Below, piece by piece: positions 20,951 to 32,620 of a stretch of DNA of 64,000 bases (position 1 is the first letter of the stretch; each line of letters opens with the position of its first letter). Below the pieces are notes generated by a model. It was not told where the DNA came from. It did not search any database and worked only from the letters and a program-made list of their open reading frames with translations. The position numbers were made by a program, and so were the translations under genes. Source of the DNA: Benincasa hispida (Eukaryota; Streptophyta; Magnoliopsida; Cucurbitales; Cucurbitaceae); assembly GCF_009727055.1 (NCBI RefSeq), contig NC_052349.1, positions 45,425,776 to 45,489,775 on the forward strand, given 5' to 3'.

Positions 20951-22261
20951 TCACATGAAACGTCATTAAAGCTCTGTCGATGAATACCTTTTGCGACATT
21001 TTTCGAGGAATGTCGCAATTTACGATGAAAATTATTTTCGTTGCAAAAATTGTTTGCGACGAAAATGAATTTAGCTGCAAAAGCTTGCTTTTGTTAAAAG
21101 AAAAAAATTATTTTTGTTTAATTTCTGATAATGACAACATCTCTTCTATCTTTTGTATTTCAAATCTAACAAACATTTTGCATGAAAAAAGTATCAAATA
21201 AAATAAGATAAGACCAAATATATTTATAAAATAGTTTGAAATTAATATATACACATGTAGCAACTTTTTTGTGTAGAGTTTTGAAATTACAAAATAAGTG
21301 AACAAACATAATGCTTAAGTTATAATGTCCGGAAAAAACAAAAGAAACATTTCTAAATGTTCTACCACAAAAGTTGAAGAAGTCAATTAACAATCTTCGT
21401 TCTTATGTCCGTGGGAAGCTAGAAATTTTGTATAAGGGGCACTATGTAATTAAAAAAAACGATAAAAAATGTTTTAAAAAATATTCATAGCTCGATATAT
21501 TAACTAATTTAGTACATATTACAACTATCCTCTACGAGTTTTTATGTTTTGAAATCGATCCAAATTTCATAAATGAAAAAAAATATGATTCTGAGTCTGA
21601 CAAAGACCTTGTTGTAAGTATATCTACGAACTTGATCTTAAATAATCATCATATTTAGAATTTTAGTTCTTAGACAATGATCTGTAAGTAGTTCTGCTAA
21701 ATTGATTTCTATATAAGATTTATTAGAATTAGAGGTATATTTTCTTTTTGAAGACGATGACTCTATAGTCTCTATTGTTATTTTTCTTTTAAAATATCTC
21801 TCCATATTGATATAGAGTTAGCTCTACAAAAGTATTATCAATAAAAGTATTATGATTTATTACAAACCTAAAAGTATGAAAATTTAAAAGATTGAGAAAA
21901 TTTGAGAAAAATTCGAAAGTTACTTGTGAATGATATGATACGTATATCCTGACGAGGAACGTGAAAATTATCTTGTAGCTTTAACTCTGAAATTAATTAA
22001 AATAAATATATATTATACTAAGTAATAAAAATCTGAAAATTAGGTAAAAAAAAAAAGTTAATGATACCTCTTCAATAGAATGTTGTTGAGACTTGAGTGT
22101 AAAAATTTAGATTGAAAAAAAATATTTATAATAAAAAAAATTGTTGTATTTTTTCTTCTTTTAAATTTTTGTTGAGGTGACAACTAGAAAATTTCAATAG
22201 GTAACAACGCTACCAAAATTTAATCTTAAAAAAAATTAAATTTCAAACATTACATAAAAAA

Positions 22262-22545
22262 TATTTGAACCCGCTACATGAACATGTGTCCCTCCATTAC
22301 ACCAACTTTTTGTTGTAGGAAGAATAGAGAATTTTTTATATATATATTGTTAAATATTACTTAAGTTTTATATTAAAAATGTAAAATATGAAAAAAAAAT
22401 AATAATAAGGCGGGGCCCGAGATTTAAACCAACAACCTAGGGCATCAATGTGTGCCCCAATTACTGTTACACCAACTCTTGATTTTAAGAAAAATGTTTT
22501 TTTTTATATATATCTATTGTTAAATATTATCATAATTTTACGTGC
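22262..22545 (+). repeat. Two diverged direct repeats of about 90-120 bp
   Basis: Segment 22262-22355 (catgtgtccctccattacaccaact, then tttatatatatattgttaaatatta) recurs diverged at 22415-22540 (tgtgtgccccaattactgttacaccaactc, then tttatatatatctattgttaaatatta). It lies within the CACTA-like region. Confidence 0.55.
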
Positions 22546-22739
22546 TCCCCTGACCCTTACGAGACTGCCGGTGCTTATATCCTCAACAAGGATAAGTTTT
22601 AATTCTTCACATAATATATACAATTTTTCTCTTATTTGAAACCCGTAAAATCACAATAAAAGTATTAAAACAATCTCAAGCATAATAATAAAAGATTCAA
22701 TTAAGATGACAAAATCAATTTGTAAATTGTAATAACTTA

Positions 22740-23560
22740 ATGTTCAATAGATTCAATAGATTCAATAGGATTAATATAAAAAAAAATAGACTCCAAATCA
22801 ATTGCACATTAAGACTAGAATCAAACTTAATCACACACAAGAAACCCAAAATTAAACTAATGACACATTTGGGCTTACCGCAATGTAATCACACAAACCA
22901 TGCTTCAAATCAAACAATAAACTCCAAATAAAATTTTAACCACACAAATAACTTCCAAATGAAACAATTGAGTGCACAATAGACGCAAAATCACTATTCA
23001 ATCAAACAATAAGCTCCAAAACAAATTTCAGTTATATAAATAACGTCCAAATAACACTTCAATCACACACATAGAATCATAAATAGTAGTTTAGTTCCAA
23101 TTTCATAATATATGTATCTTGTAACAAGCCAATGATTAGGAATGAAAATGTTATTTAAGATGTTGCTAAATGTAGAACAAGTCAATACTATACGCATAAC
23201 AATCACAAATTAACATTTACTACTATCACAACTAAAAACTAAACAACCCCTTCCCCTTATAATCATCAGTAGAGTCGCATTTACCAATCATAAATTATGT
23301 ATTATCACAATAACAAATTTTTCAAATTACTTAAACGTAACTTTTTTTTTTCAAAAACTTAAACATACAAACAAAAGGAAGTCCTCATAGTCACAAACAT
23401 GCTGTTACATATAGTCTTAAACTAAACCAAAATGATCGTTAATAAAGTTCTAATTACACAATAAATTAAAAATCACACTTTCATCCAACAACAAGCTCTA
23501 AATCAAACTTAAATCACACAAATAGACTCAAAATAACACAAATATTTCTCAATAACAAAG
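22740..23560 (+). repeat. Degenerate AC-rich short-motif array
   Basis: Motifs such as aatcacacaa, ctccaaatcaaac and aataaactcca recur irregularly for about 800 bp. The period is not constant and the units are diverged. Nothing is encoded. Confidence 0.4.
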
Positions 23561-24257
23561 TTTAAGCTAAAAAAACATAATGGAAAATTTTACATACCTC
23601 TAAATGTTTAATCGAAAAACAATTCAAGCTCCAACAATGTTCTTTAAACAAAAAGGAAACAAAAAACTTAAAAATGAGAGAAAATCCAAAAAAAAAATAA
23701 AAATAAAAATAAAAATGAAAACACGTTGAAATTGAAGAAACACCTTAAAACACAAAACCTAAAAGAAGATTAAAATTGAAAAACATACGTCCCTTTCTGA
23801 AAAATCGAAAAAGTCACCTCCCTTATGAAAATGGAAGAATCTCCCATCTCCATGTGAAAAATGGAAGAACTTGCACCTCTAAACCATCAAAATCATTCTC
23901 TATATGCTCTTTGTGAAAAAAGAAAACTTAAAATGAAGTTTAAAGATCGTGGGCGGCCAAAGGGTGGAAATAAAAACCCTTCTGCCGCTGGCCTATTTTT
24001 TGAGTTTTTAAGTTTGAGACAATTACATATTTTTGTCACAATTTGCAATAAACATATGAAATTCTCGCAAGCATTGTTGCAACAAATAGATAATTCGTCC
24101 CAAATTGCAACGAAAATAAAAAATTGTCGCAGGATTTGAACGACGAAAATATAATTTATTGTACGAGTTACAAGAAAGTGATATTTCATCACAAAAATTG
24201 TGACTAAATGTTTTTTGTTATTGTAATTTTGTCGTTGAAACAGTTTTTGCTGTAGTA

Positions 24258-25169
24258 TGTATTCTTATATTCTATAAAAGTAGACAATTTTGCTAAACTA
24301 AATCTAGGAGAGATTAAGGTTCAACGATTCTATTAAATTAAAATAAACATTACAAAACGATAAAGATAAAAAGAATAAAGAATAAAAAATAAAAAATAAA
24401 AAATAAAAAATCTTTATCCAAAAGATATCAATACTAGGGGTATAACTGGACACAATAATTTTACACACCTCTCTCTATATATATTATGGATGCAGAGTCT
24501 AGCAGATATTCTAATATTAATAGCTGGAGCCTTGCAAATTTAGATCTTGTTTGATAAAAAATTTTACTTTTTATAATGTAATGTAATTTACCAATTACTT
24601 TTTTTTATCTAACTTTTCAAATTTTTAAAACAAATTTGAGATATTTGAAAACTATTTTTTAAAGGAAAATTATGAAGAATACCTATATATATCAAGAAAA
24701 ACAACATATTGGTTGGACTTGTAGGACTATATATAGCTTTTTTAGGGAAAAAAAAACTACTATCCTTGAAAGAAAAAAGAACACTACACTATAAAACATA
24801 TATAATAAATATATAATTTGGATTATACAATACACAATAAAACAGATTTAATAATTATATATTCGATAGAATGGCTAAAAAGACAACGTTGGTCGTCGAG
24901 TTATAGAAGATGGGAGACAGTAGTTGGACAGATTTTGTACATTTTAATAAATTGTCGATTGCCAGCTTGTTATATAGTATTTGTTTAATTAACTATTTAA
25001 TTAGTTTTTTTAATCTCTTAAACCACCTATTTCTCACTTTTTTCCATCCTTTTTAGCATATCTTAAGAAAATAACTTTATCACTTGACTTAAATGCCTAA
25101 TAATTAAATATTGTGGAGATCAAAATAAGAATAATTTAAGTGTCATAAAATATGTACTTTCAACGTCAA
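24258..25169. other. AT-rich intergenic DNA, nothing recognised
   Basis: Includes short A-rich direct repeats (aataaaaaataaaaaataaa near 24380-24412). I see no coding signal. Confidence 0.5.
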
Positions 25170-25174
25170 AATTA

Positions 25175-25760
25175 TGTTGGAAATGACTTTTGAACTTAGG
25201 CCCATAACAAAAGTTAAGAGAGTGGGAGAACTTTGTTCCACATTGGAAAATTTAGTAATGTCTAATGGATATAAATACTAAGGTATGCTAGATGTGAGTC
25301 CAAAATGTGTTGGTGGTGGAAATATAAGCTTTTCACCACATGTGCATGCCATCATTTGTCCAATTGGACAAGTGGGTTTTGGTAACCGTGCTTATGAAGA
25401 ACTACATTTTTATTACTTATCCATTTAATTTTTTGATTAAAAGCTTAAACGTTATTTTGCCTATTTATGAATGTTTTACTTTGAACGTTTCCTCTTCTCC
25501 AAACCCTAATCGTTTCCATTTTTCTTCTTCTTCTTAACATGTTCATCAGATCTAAGAGAGACAGATCTAAACGTGTTCCTTTTGGCGATATTTTTTTCTC
25601 ATATGTTCTGAGCACTTTTTTTCCGATTCTAATTAATTTTCTGGCAAGTGCATGCATGAATTTGGAGGCTGTGCTAACCTTGCGAGCTACCGACTTAGAG
25701 ATTAGCACCAAGGTCACACCATAATTGCTTTCAGGGTAGTGGTTCCTCCATGGCGCAACA
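25175..25760 (+). mobile_element. 5' LTR of the 25-34 kb copia element
   Basis: It starts TGTTGGAAATGAC and ends near CATGGCGCAACA, giving inverted TGTTG...CAACA ends. Its first 210 bp and last 50 bp match the 3' LTR at 34042-34327 (shared: gtgggagaactttgttccacattgg in part, gctagatgt, ttgctttcagggt). The 3' copy has lost about 300 bp from the middle. A TATA box, ggatataaatac, lies near 25267. A minus-strand open frame across this LTR (25445-25786) is not a gene. Confidence 0.8.
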
Positions 25761-25811
25761 ACTCTTCGTGACATCTGTTTTAACAATCTGAAAGCAATTA
25801 TTTCCGAATGT

Positions 25812-25914
25812 CGATCAAGAATGGTAAGGTCCTCCTCGATCTATCCAAGCTTGAACTATTCAATGGAACGAACTCTCGCCACTAGTCTTCTTCAAGCAGC
25901 TGGAGGTTGATTAT
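25812..25914 (+). pseudogene. Copia gag, N-terminal piece
   Basis: The frame reads LSKLELFNGTN followed, after a frameshift, by FFKQLEVDY, a standard copia gag N-terminal pattern. It is cut at 25914 by a solo LTR and continues at 27849 with IPTTEAPTDT. Joining the two sides (minus one TSD copy) keeps the frame. Confidence 0.75.
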
Positions 25915-27848
25915 TGTTGGATTTTATGTCCTAAAACTTGTAATTTGTAAATTAATAAACATATTCTGTTTTGTTTTTCGATAAAGTTGTTATTGAAATT
26001 GTAATCTTCAATCCAATAAACTAAGGTCCTGAGGCTATTTAATGTAGTTTGAACTTTATGTAGTAACATAAATGTGGATCAAGTTCAAATATATAGCCAA
26101 AATGGTCTATAGTATATGAATAAGGTTGGGCGATTCTGGGGACACTATGGATGCGACCCACTTTGTAGTTAGTACAAACGATGTGATCCTGAATCGTTCA
26201 TATAGAGATATGTGAGTGGGGGCATCTTATGCAATGTTTGCATAAGATTGAACCATGAAATAGTCATTTTTTACGTTCTAAATGTCGTTTTACGTATAAA
26301 ACTGACTATTTCGTTAATTGATGACCTAGGTAACTTAATCTTAATTCTGAGCTAATTATGAACTCCTGTTCAGTTGGAATTATTCTTAGATCTACATAGG
26401 TGAGGGCAACTCATCATCGCTGGCCCAATAAGTCTCCCATTTCAGGGGTAAGATCGGGTGGATAGTTGGGAACATAGGGTGCAAGACGGAATTTACTCCT
26501 ACCCGTTATAGGGATAGTTTATAGGTTGTTCCCTTTAGTACTGAATCTAGGTTTTGAACAAGGGACCCTACCCTCTCCTTGGCCTGAGAGGGATTCGGTT
26601 TATAGATTGGATCTTAAACCAATTGTTCATTAGAGGATCAGTAGAATTTAAAGAATAAGATGTAGTCTCGGGGGTAAAATAGTTTTTATGACCCAGCCGA
26701 GATTACGAACAACCTATGAAAGATTAGCTTACTAATCATATTTATATCAAATGGACACAAATATATCTATAGTGAGCGAAGTGCAACTACGGGACTATAG
26801 TGGAATGACCCATTAGTTAACGAATGTTGATTAGCTTTGTCTAAAAAGTTTAGCCAGCTAATCTCGGATCATTGGAGCCCATGATCTATAAGTCCATTAG
26901 GTTCCCTTACTAGCTCATATGGAATAAATTTAGAACAGTATAATAGAATGATTCGAATTAGGTGAAGAGAGAGAAACCGACAAGTATATGTGATATAGTG
27001 GTCGAGTTTTTAGTTTAGAGATACAACTTTAATATTTAAATGTGATTTAAATATCAAGAATATGAATATGTTCATATTCAGAAGCTCGAAAATGATGGAA
27101 ATGGTCAAAGATGTAAAAAGTCAAAGAGTTGACTTTTGACTTTGAAAAGTCAAACTTTGACCGACCTTATATTCAAATATGATTTGAATTTCAAGAAAAT
27201 GTATGTGGGTTCATGCTCGGGTGGTCAAAATTAGTCAACACGGAAAAAAATCATAAAAGGTCAAAATGTTGACTTTTTGGTCAAAGTTTGACTTTGACAA
27301 AATGACTATTTTGCCCTTTGACTAAAATTAGTGGGATAATTCCACTAACAAAATAGTGGGCTAGGTGTTGGCTTATAGTGGAGACATTTAGCCTACTAAG
27401 ATATTGAATTATAGGCGTTGGGTTTTTATGGATTTGGTTCAAACAATTGTTGCATGTTTTTTTTTTCTATAAATTGGGCTTTTCAATTTAGTTGAAATTT
27501 TTTTGCCAATTTTGCCAATTTTTTTTTTCCTAAAATTGGGTTGAAAAAAAAAAATCCAAACCCTACCCAAATTCCATCTTCTTTTCCATGTCTTTCTCTC
27601 TCTTATTTTCTTCATCTACCGGGTCCCACAATCCGGTTCTGAGTCCAGAGGATAGTAGGTCAACTCTAGTGGTGGTCCAGAAGAGTCTGGGTCGAGATTC
27701 AGCGAGGAAAAGCAGTTTTCGAGAGCTTCAAAGGTAGGTTAATTACTAGTTTTTTTCTTTCAAATTACATGTTTTTTTCCTTCAAATTAAAAGCAATTAG
27801 AGTGTAATTAGGTTTTTTTCTCCGCTGCGTATGTATCGTGTTCCATCA
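25915..27848 (+). mobile_element. Solo LTR with TSD ATTAT and a W-box array
   Basis: It begins TGTTGGATTTTATGTCC, ends GTGTTCCATCA and is flanked by ATTAT on both sides (25910-25914, 27849-27853). It is 1934 bp long. A close relative lies in reverse orientation at 55976-57936. It contains a TATA box (ctataaat, 27467-27474) and, 145-365 bp upstream of it, fourteen TTGAC cores. It encodes nothing. It interrupts the gag of the surrounding element, so it is the younger insertion. Confidence 0.92.
27104..27323 (+). promoter_or_regulatory. Dense W-box cluster in LTR U3
   Basis: Fourteen TTGAC cores on either strand within 220 bp; thirteen are TTGAC(C/T), the W-box bound by WRKY transcription factors. 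They are at about 27104, 27120, 27129, 27136, 27149, 27157, 27224, 27234, 27260, 27269, 27280, 27288, 27295 (TTGACA) and 27318. About 0.2 TTGACY would be expected by chance. The TATA box is at 27467. The arrangement looks like an enhancer plus core promoter of the LTR. Confidence 0.75.
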
Positions 27849-28624
27849 ATTATATCCCCACCACAGAAGCACCGACTGATACCAAGAAGGCATCTGATGT
27901 CTCTGATCCAGAATACTCCAAAGAACCCCTTGATGTTTCTGACCAGCCGAAGCAGTCATCTACGATCAATCTTGATAAATATGAGAAAGACAACAAAACA
28001 GTCTGTGGTCATCTGTTGAATCATATGACAGATTCGATGTTTGTTCGTGGTCCAAAAGTCAGCAAAGGTGATTTGGAATACACTGGAGCCCCGATATGGA
28101 AGAGATGATTTAGGCCGCAAGAAGTACGTTGTCGATAAATGGCTAAAATTTCAAATGATGGATGAGAAACTTATAAGGGAGCAGATTCATGTATATTGAA
28201 AACTTGGTGGCCAACGTTTTGTCTGAAGGCGTGAGGATGTGTGATATTCTCCAAGAAAATCTACTGTTAGAGAAATTTTCCCCATCTTGGAGCAGCTACA
28301 GAAACCATCTGCAACACGAAAAGAATAATCTGACACTCCAAGAGCTGATCAGTCACGTGCGCACAGAAGAAGCCAACATGCTAAAAGATAAGCTGATTTC
28401 TAGAAATTTTAATTCAGCTAATGCTAACTTGGTTGAACCTTCTGTTGTTAACAAAGACAAGTTCAAAAATCACAAGAAGCAGTTTGAAAAGAATAATACC
28501 TTTAAAAAGAAGGGACATCACCAAATTGCTGGTGGGAAGATTGAAAAGAAGAAATTAATTTGCTATGTCTGGGGAACCCTAAGAAAAATCCTAGGAAATC
28601 CAAATCAGTTGAACAAGATGAAAT
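27849..28624 (+). pseudogene. Copia gag, main part
   Basis: Continues the gag after the solo LTR: PTDTKKASDVSDPEYSKEP, then KYEKDNKTVCGHLLNHM. A frameshift near 28100 leads to GRDDLGRKKYVVDKWLKFQM. A second frameshift near 28190 leads to the longest open block (28189-28626: ILQENLLLEKFSPSWSSY, LTLQELISHVRTEEANML). The zinc-knuckle position has CYVWG, so the second Cys of the CCHC motif is lost. Role in a live element: capsid protein packaging the RNA. Confidence 0.85.
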
Positions 28625-29215
28625 AATAATTGTTATTGTGGAAGTCAACCTGGTGGAAAAAAAATTGACTGGATACTTGACACCGGGGCTTCAAGACACT
28701 TCTGCTCAAATCGAGAGCTCTTCCATGACTACGAGGACACTACTAACGGAGAGTGTGTGTTCATGGGTCATGCTGCCACGACAGGAGTACTTGGAAAAGG
28801 GAAGGTTCTTTTAAAATTAACCTCTGGAAAAACTTTATTCTTAAGTAATGTATTGTATGTACCTTCCTTACGTAGGAACCTAGTGTCTGAGAGTCTATTG
28901 AATCGGGCTAGGCTTAAGGTTGTACTAGAAGCTAACAAGGTTGTCCTCACAAAAAATGGAGACTTTGTTGGTAAGAGGTATTTGGTTGATGGTCTTTTGT
29001 ATTGAATAATATCCCTGTTGCGAATATGATGAATGCAAGTTCTTCTAATTTTGCTTACATAGTTGAGTATTTGATACGTGGCCTGGTAGACTAGGTCATA
29101 TGAATATTACATCGGTTAAGAAACTTAAGGATTAAAACTGATTAATGCATTTGAAACACATGAAACTAGTAAATATCCTGTTTGTGTAGAAACAAAATTT
29201 ATCAACAAATCTTTT
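28625..29215 (+). pseudogene. Copia protease and pre-integrase remnant
   Basis: The protease active site LDTGASRHFCS lies at about 28674-28706. It is followed by GKVLLKLTSGKTLFLSNVLY and VPSLRRNLVSESLLN. A degenerate pre-integrase zinc-binding region (29080-29215) carries several stops. The text then jumps to the RT leader at about 29220; the whole integrase catalytic core (DDE) is missing. Confidence 0.8.
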
Positions 29216-30185
29216 AAACCCGTCACATCTAAAAATACAAAATTTATGGATTCTCTAATCATGAACCAAACTTGAGCCTTAGTAGATCTTGCTAAAGAAA
29301 TTAAACCTATTAAGTGCAAGTGGATTTTCAAAAAGAAAACAAGGTCAGATGGTTCAATTGAAAGATACAAGGTTAAAAGACTAGTAGTAGGGTATACACA
29401 AAAACAAGGTATTAACTATTTTGACACGTATTTTCCTATAATAAAAATAGCTACAATTAGAGCCTTGATTGCATTAGTGCCATCCATGGACTTTTAATTC
29501 ACCAAATGGATGTAAAAATAGCATTCCTCAATGGTGATCTAGAAGAAGAGATTTATATGATATAACCTGAAGGCTTTATAGTTGTCGGTTAGGAAAACTA
29601 GGTATGTAAATTTAAAAAATCTCTTTATGGTCTTATGCAACTCTCAAACAATGGTATGAATAAAAAATGGGCTTAAGGTAAACTCCTCTGATACGTGTGT
29701 TTATTCAAAGTTATTTACAGCCAAGTGTGTGATTATATGTTTGTATGTTGATGATATGCTCATTTTTGGAACAAACATAGAGACAATCAGTAATACCAGG
29801 TTGTTATTATCATCACATTTTTTAAATGAAAGATTTAGAGAAAGCTGGCGTAATAATTGGTGTTAAAATAAGAAAAACTGAAAATGGATTTTCTCTGTGT
29901 CAATCACACTATATTGAAAACTTATTATAGAGATTTGACTGTTTTGATGATCCTCCTGTAAGAACTTCTTATGATGCTAGTATAAATCTTAAGAAAAATA
30001 AAGGAGATAGTGTGTCTCAGTCTGAATATGCAAAGATCATAGGTAATGTTATGTTTCTAATGAACTATACTAGACCTGATATTACATATGTTGTGAGTAG
30101 AATGAGTAGATATACACATAATCCTAATAAGGATCATTGGGGTGCTCTTTGTCGTCTGTTGAGATATCTTAAGGGCATAATATAG
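29216..30185 (+). pseudogene. Copia reverse transcriptase remnant
   Basis: Blocks seen: IKPIKCKWIFKKKTRSDGSI, GINYFDTYFPI, then a frameshifted MDVKIAFLNGDLEEEIYM-like stretch near 29510-29560, and the intact catalytic motif LYVDDMLIFG at about 29735. Several stops (for example in QMDVK... and after the palm) show it is dead. It runs into the RNase H frame at 30192. Confidence 0.85.
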
Positions 30186-30191
30186 TACTTT

Positions 30192-30692
30192 TTGCATTTC
30201 AACAAATTTTCTACTGTATTAGAAGGTTATTGTGATGCAAACTGGGTAACTGATAATGACAAGGTCAGTTCTACAAGTGGATATGTATTTTTACTCGGAG
30301 GAGGAGCAATATCGTGGAAGTCCACAAAACAGATTTGCTTAGCTACATCCACCATGGAATATGAATTTATTGCTCTAGAATTAGCAGAACAAGAGGTTGA
30401 ATGGCTTAGAAGCCTACTAGGGGATGTACCATTGTTAAAGGCATCAATACCAATCTCTATATACTATGATTCACAGGCTGCTATTGGTATGGCCAAGAAT
30501 AGTGTATATAATGGCAAAAGGAGACGTATTAGTCTTAGACATAGAGTTGTGAAACAATTGTCAAAGGGAGGAGTTATTTCCTTGGAATATGTGAGGTCTA
30601 AGAAGAATCTAGCTGGTCCTTTAACCAAAGACTTAACAAGGAAAATAATTTTAGAATCCTCAGTGAACATGGGGATTAAACCCTTATAGTAT
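30192..30692 (+). pseudogene. Copia RNase H domain, open frame of 165 codons
   Basis: The best-preserved piece of the element: an uninterrupted frame with [20 protein letters not shown] (first Asp), [20 protein letters not shown] (catalytic Glu), [13 protein letters not shown] (Asp) and the C-terminal block [14 protein letters not shown]. In a working element this domain removes the RNA strand during cDNA synthesis. The start Met is arbitrary; the domain is the C-terminal part of a polyprotein. Confidence 0.85.
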
Positions 30693-30693
30693 T

Positions 30694-31035
30694 CCATAGC
30701 CCTTTGTCAGGGAGGTCTATTGCGATAGACTTGATAATCCATAGCCCTTTATTTGGGTCGTCTATTATGATAGGTTTGATGGTCCATAGCCTGTTGTGTG
30801 AGTAGTTCTACGATGGACTTGATGGATAATATTAAAACTTTTTAATGATTCATAGCCCTTTCTTTGGGCAGTCCTAATATGAACTCGTTGGATAATAATA
30901 AAATCTTCATAGCTCAATATTTGAGCGGTTTATCTTGGACAGAATTGATGAAGATGGTCCTGACACGGACTAGATGATAAAGTTTTCATAGCTCAGTTTT
31001 AAGTGGTTTATTTCTAACAAACTTGATGAAGCATC
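30694..31035 (+). repeat. Degenerate tandem repeat after pol (CATAGCCC units)
   Basis: Six units start at about 30694, 30739, 30783, 30850, 30907 and 30987. Each opens (c/t)catagc(c/t)c, then a tttgggnngtctat-like middle, then gacttgat(gg). Spacing varies from 44 to 80 bp. It sits between the pol stop and the polypurine tract, where this copia lineage keeps non-coding 3' RNA sequence. Confidence 0.75.
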
Positions 31036-31139
31036 TAATGTGACAGTGAAGGTGTGGGCGCTCTCTATGAAAGAGTTTAAAGGCATTTTTCTAGAGCTTT
31101 CAAGGTGACCCAAGGTTTATGTGCATGGCCATAATAAGT

Positions 31140-32620
31140 GTTCGCCTCATGATTTTGATTCTAAATGTGCTTACAGTGGTGAATGTAAGTGGAGATGAAT
31201 GAGTATGATGAATGAAAATGAATGAAGGATTGGTTTATCTCTTGGTATGAAAATAAAGTGATGCATTGGGGATAGATGCGTGCACACCTTATAATGCATA
31301 CAAGTTCTCCTGGGTCAGACCTAAGAATAAATCTAATCCAAGTTTCCTGGTAAATCCAAGGTCGAACGCAGGAACCTGTAGGGGGACACAAGCAAAAGTT
31401 CCTCGAGGCCAAGTATAGATCGCACGGTGTGAACTTTGAGTGAGAGACGTGAAAAGGAAAAATGAAGTATCATATACCCCACTTTCCTCCCATTAAGTGT
31501 TTATCTAGGGTTAATTAATTTAGAAAAATACGACTACTTATTTTTACTAAGTGATTGTTTAAATTTGCCAAAAGTAACACTTACTTTGGATAGTGAAACA
31601 ACTTTGATCAATGTTCATTAAACATTTTAATAAACTTTAATCAACAATTGCATGCTTGTAGCAAATCTATCTAATTCGCCTTTCCAGGTCAGTTCCAAGG
31701 TAGGGATGTTCCATTTTCGTCAACTTAAATACTCCAGCCTTGACAGAACTAGCTTAGACAAAAGGTTTCTTATAGATACGTTTGCTACAAATTTAATATT
31801 TTAATTAAAACCAATTTCATCCTATTAAACTGCTTAAAAGATTAAACTAATTTCTAATCTCATTAGAAATATTGTGATCTTAGGTCTATGTGATTCATAT
31901 TTTAAAACTATTTTAAAAAAAGATTTTAACCTAAGTTTATATGCAATTATGAATTATCGATTTTAATTTCTAATTTCATTTAATTATAACAATTATAAAA
32001 TAAATGAAGCAAATTAAAATCATACATTGCATTTAATGACATACTTAATAAAATTATAACGTTTATAAAATTATCTAAAATAGTATCATGCTTCATGCAA
32101 TTCCTATTTCGTTACTTAACATACATAACATTTATATATACTAAAGTAATAAAATAATAAAATAACATTCATACATACATCCAACTATATAATATAACTC
32201 TTATAATATAAATGATCCAACTATATAATATAACTCTTATTATGCATGCAAGAATATATTATAACACTTATATTATATTATGCATGAGTATGCTATAAAA
32301 TTAAATCATGCAACCATATATTATAACATTTCTAATATAAATGATGCATGAATAATGCATAACCTATGGTGAGATTTTACTATATGGCATACATGATGAT
32401 ATATAATTAAAAATAAATCATATATTAAATGCATAATTTAAGCAAAAATTTATGGACCGGGATTGGACTCCTAAGCTATTAATTAAATTAATATAATATT
32501 TATATTACTTTAATTAATAAAAAATTAATTATTACATAAATAATAGCTTTAACCAATTCATAACAAGCGAACCGGACCACCCAAAATTCGAATCGCCTGT
32601 GAACCACTTGAACCAAGTGA
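31140..32620 (-). mobile_element. Second copy of the non-coding LARD-like interior
   Basis: 31370-32480 parallels 16390-17560 in order: tagggggacacaagcaaaag, cctcgaggccaag, a paragraph with aggtagggatgttccatttt, then a series of ataatataac...catgca repeats and a block tcctaagctattaatta. After 32560 it becomes GC-richer but with different sequence from the first copy. No LTRs of the 18-20 kb family flank it, so it is a fragment or a separate subfamily. It is inserted in the 3' region of the 25-34 kb copia element. Confidence 0.55.

Larger units (their letters stand above)
20951..24257. mobile_element. Decayed CACTA-like DNA transposon, non-coding
   Basis: The right end reads, on the minus strand, TACTACAGCAAAAACTG, one base from a CACTAC... 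CACTA terminus. Both flanks carry subterminal copies of a gcgac/cgtcgc type motif (ttgcgacattt, aatgtcgcaatt, tttgcgacgaaaat near 20990-21070; tgtcacaatttgc, aattgcaacgaaaat, attgtcgcagg near 24030-24135). Such subterminal motifs are typical of CACTA elements. No transposase was found; the 3.3-kb interior is AT-rich and non-coding. The left terminus is not identified, so the boundary there is approximate. Confidence 0.4.

Noticed and set aside
23861..24192. Overlapping frames of 92 and 99 codons on opposite strands
   Set aside because: Located in the subterminal inverted-repeat zone of the CACTA-like element, where symmetry keeps both strands open; no recognisable protein.
25445..25786. 113-codon minus-strand open frame
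   Set aside because: It lies across the end of the 5' LTR of the 25-34 kb copia element; a similar frame appears in the 3' LTR. No domain, and the position is explained by LTR sequence.
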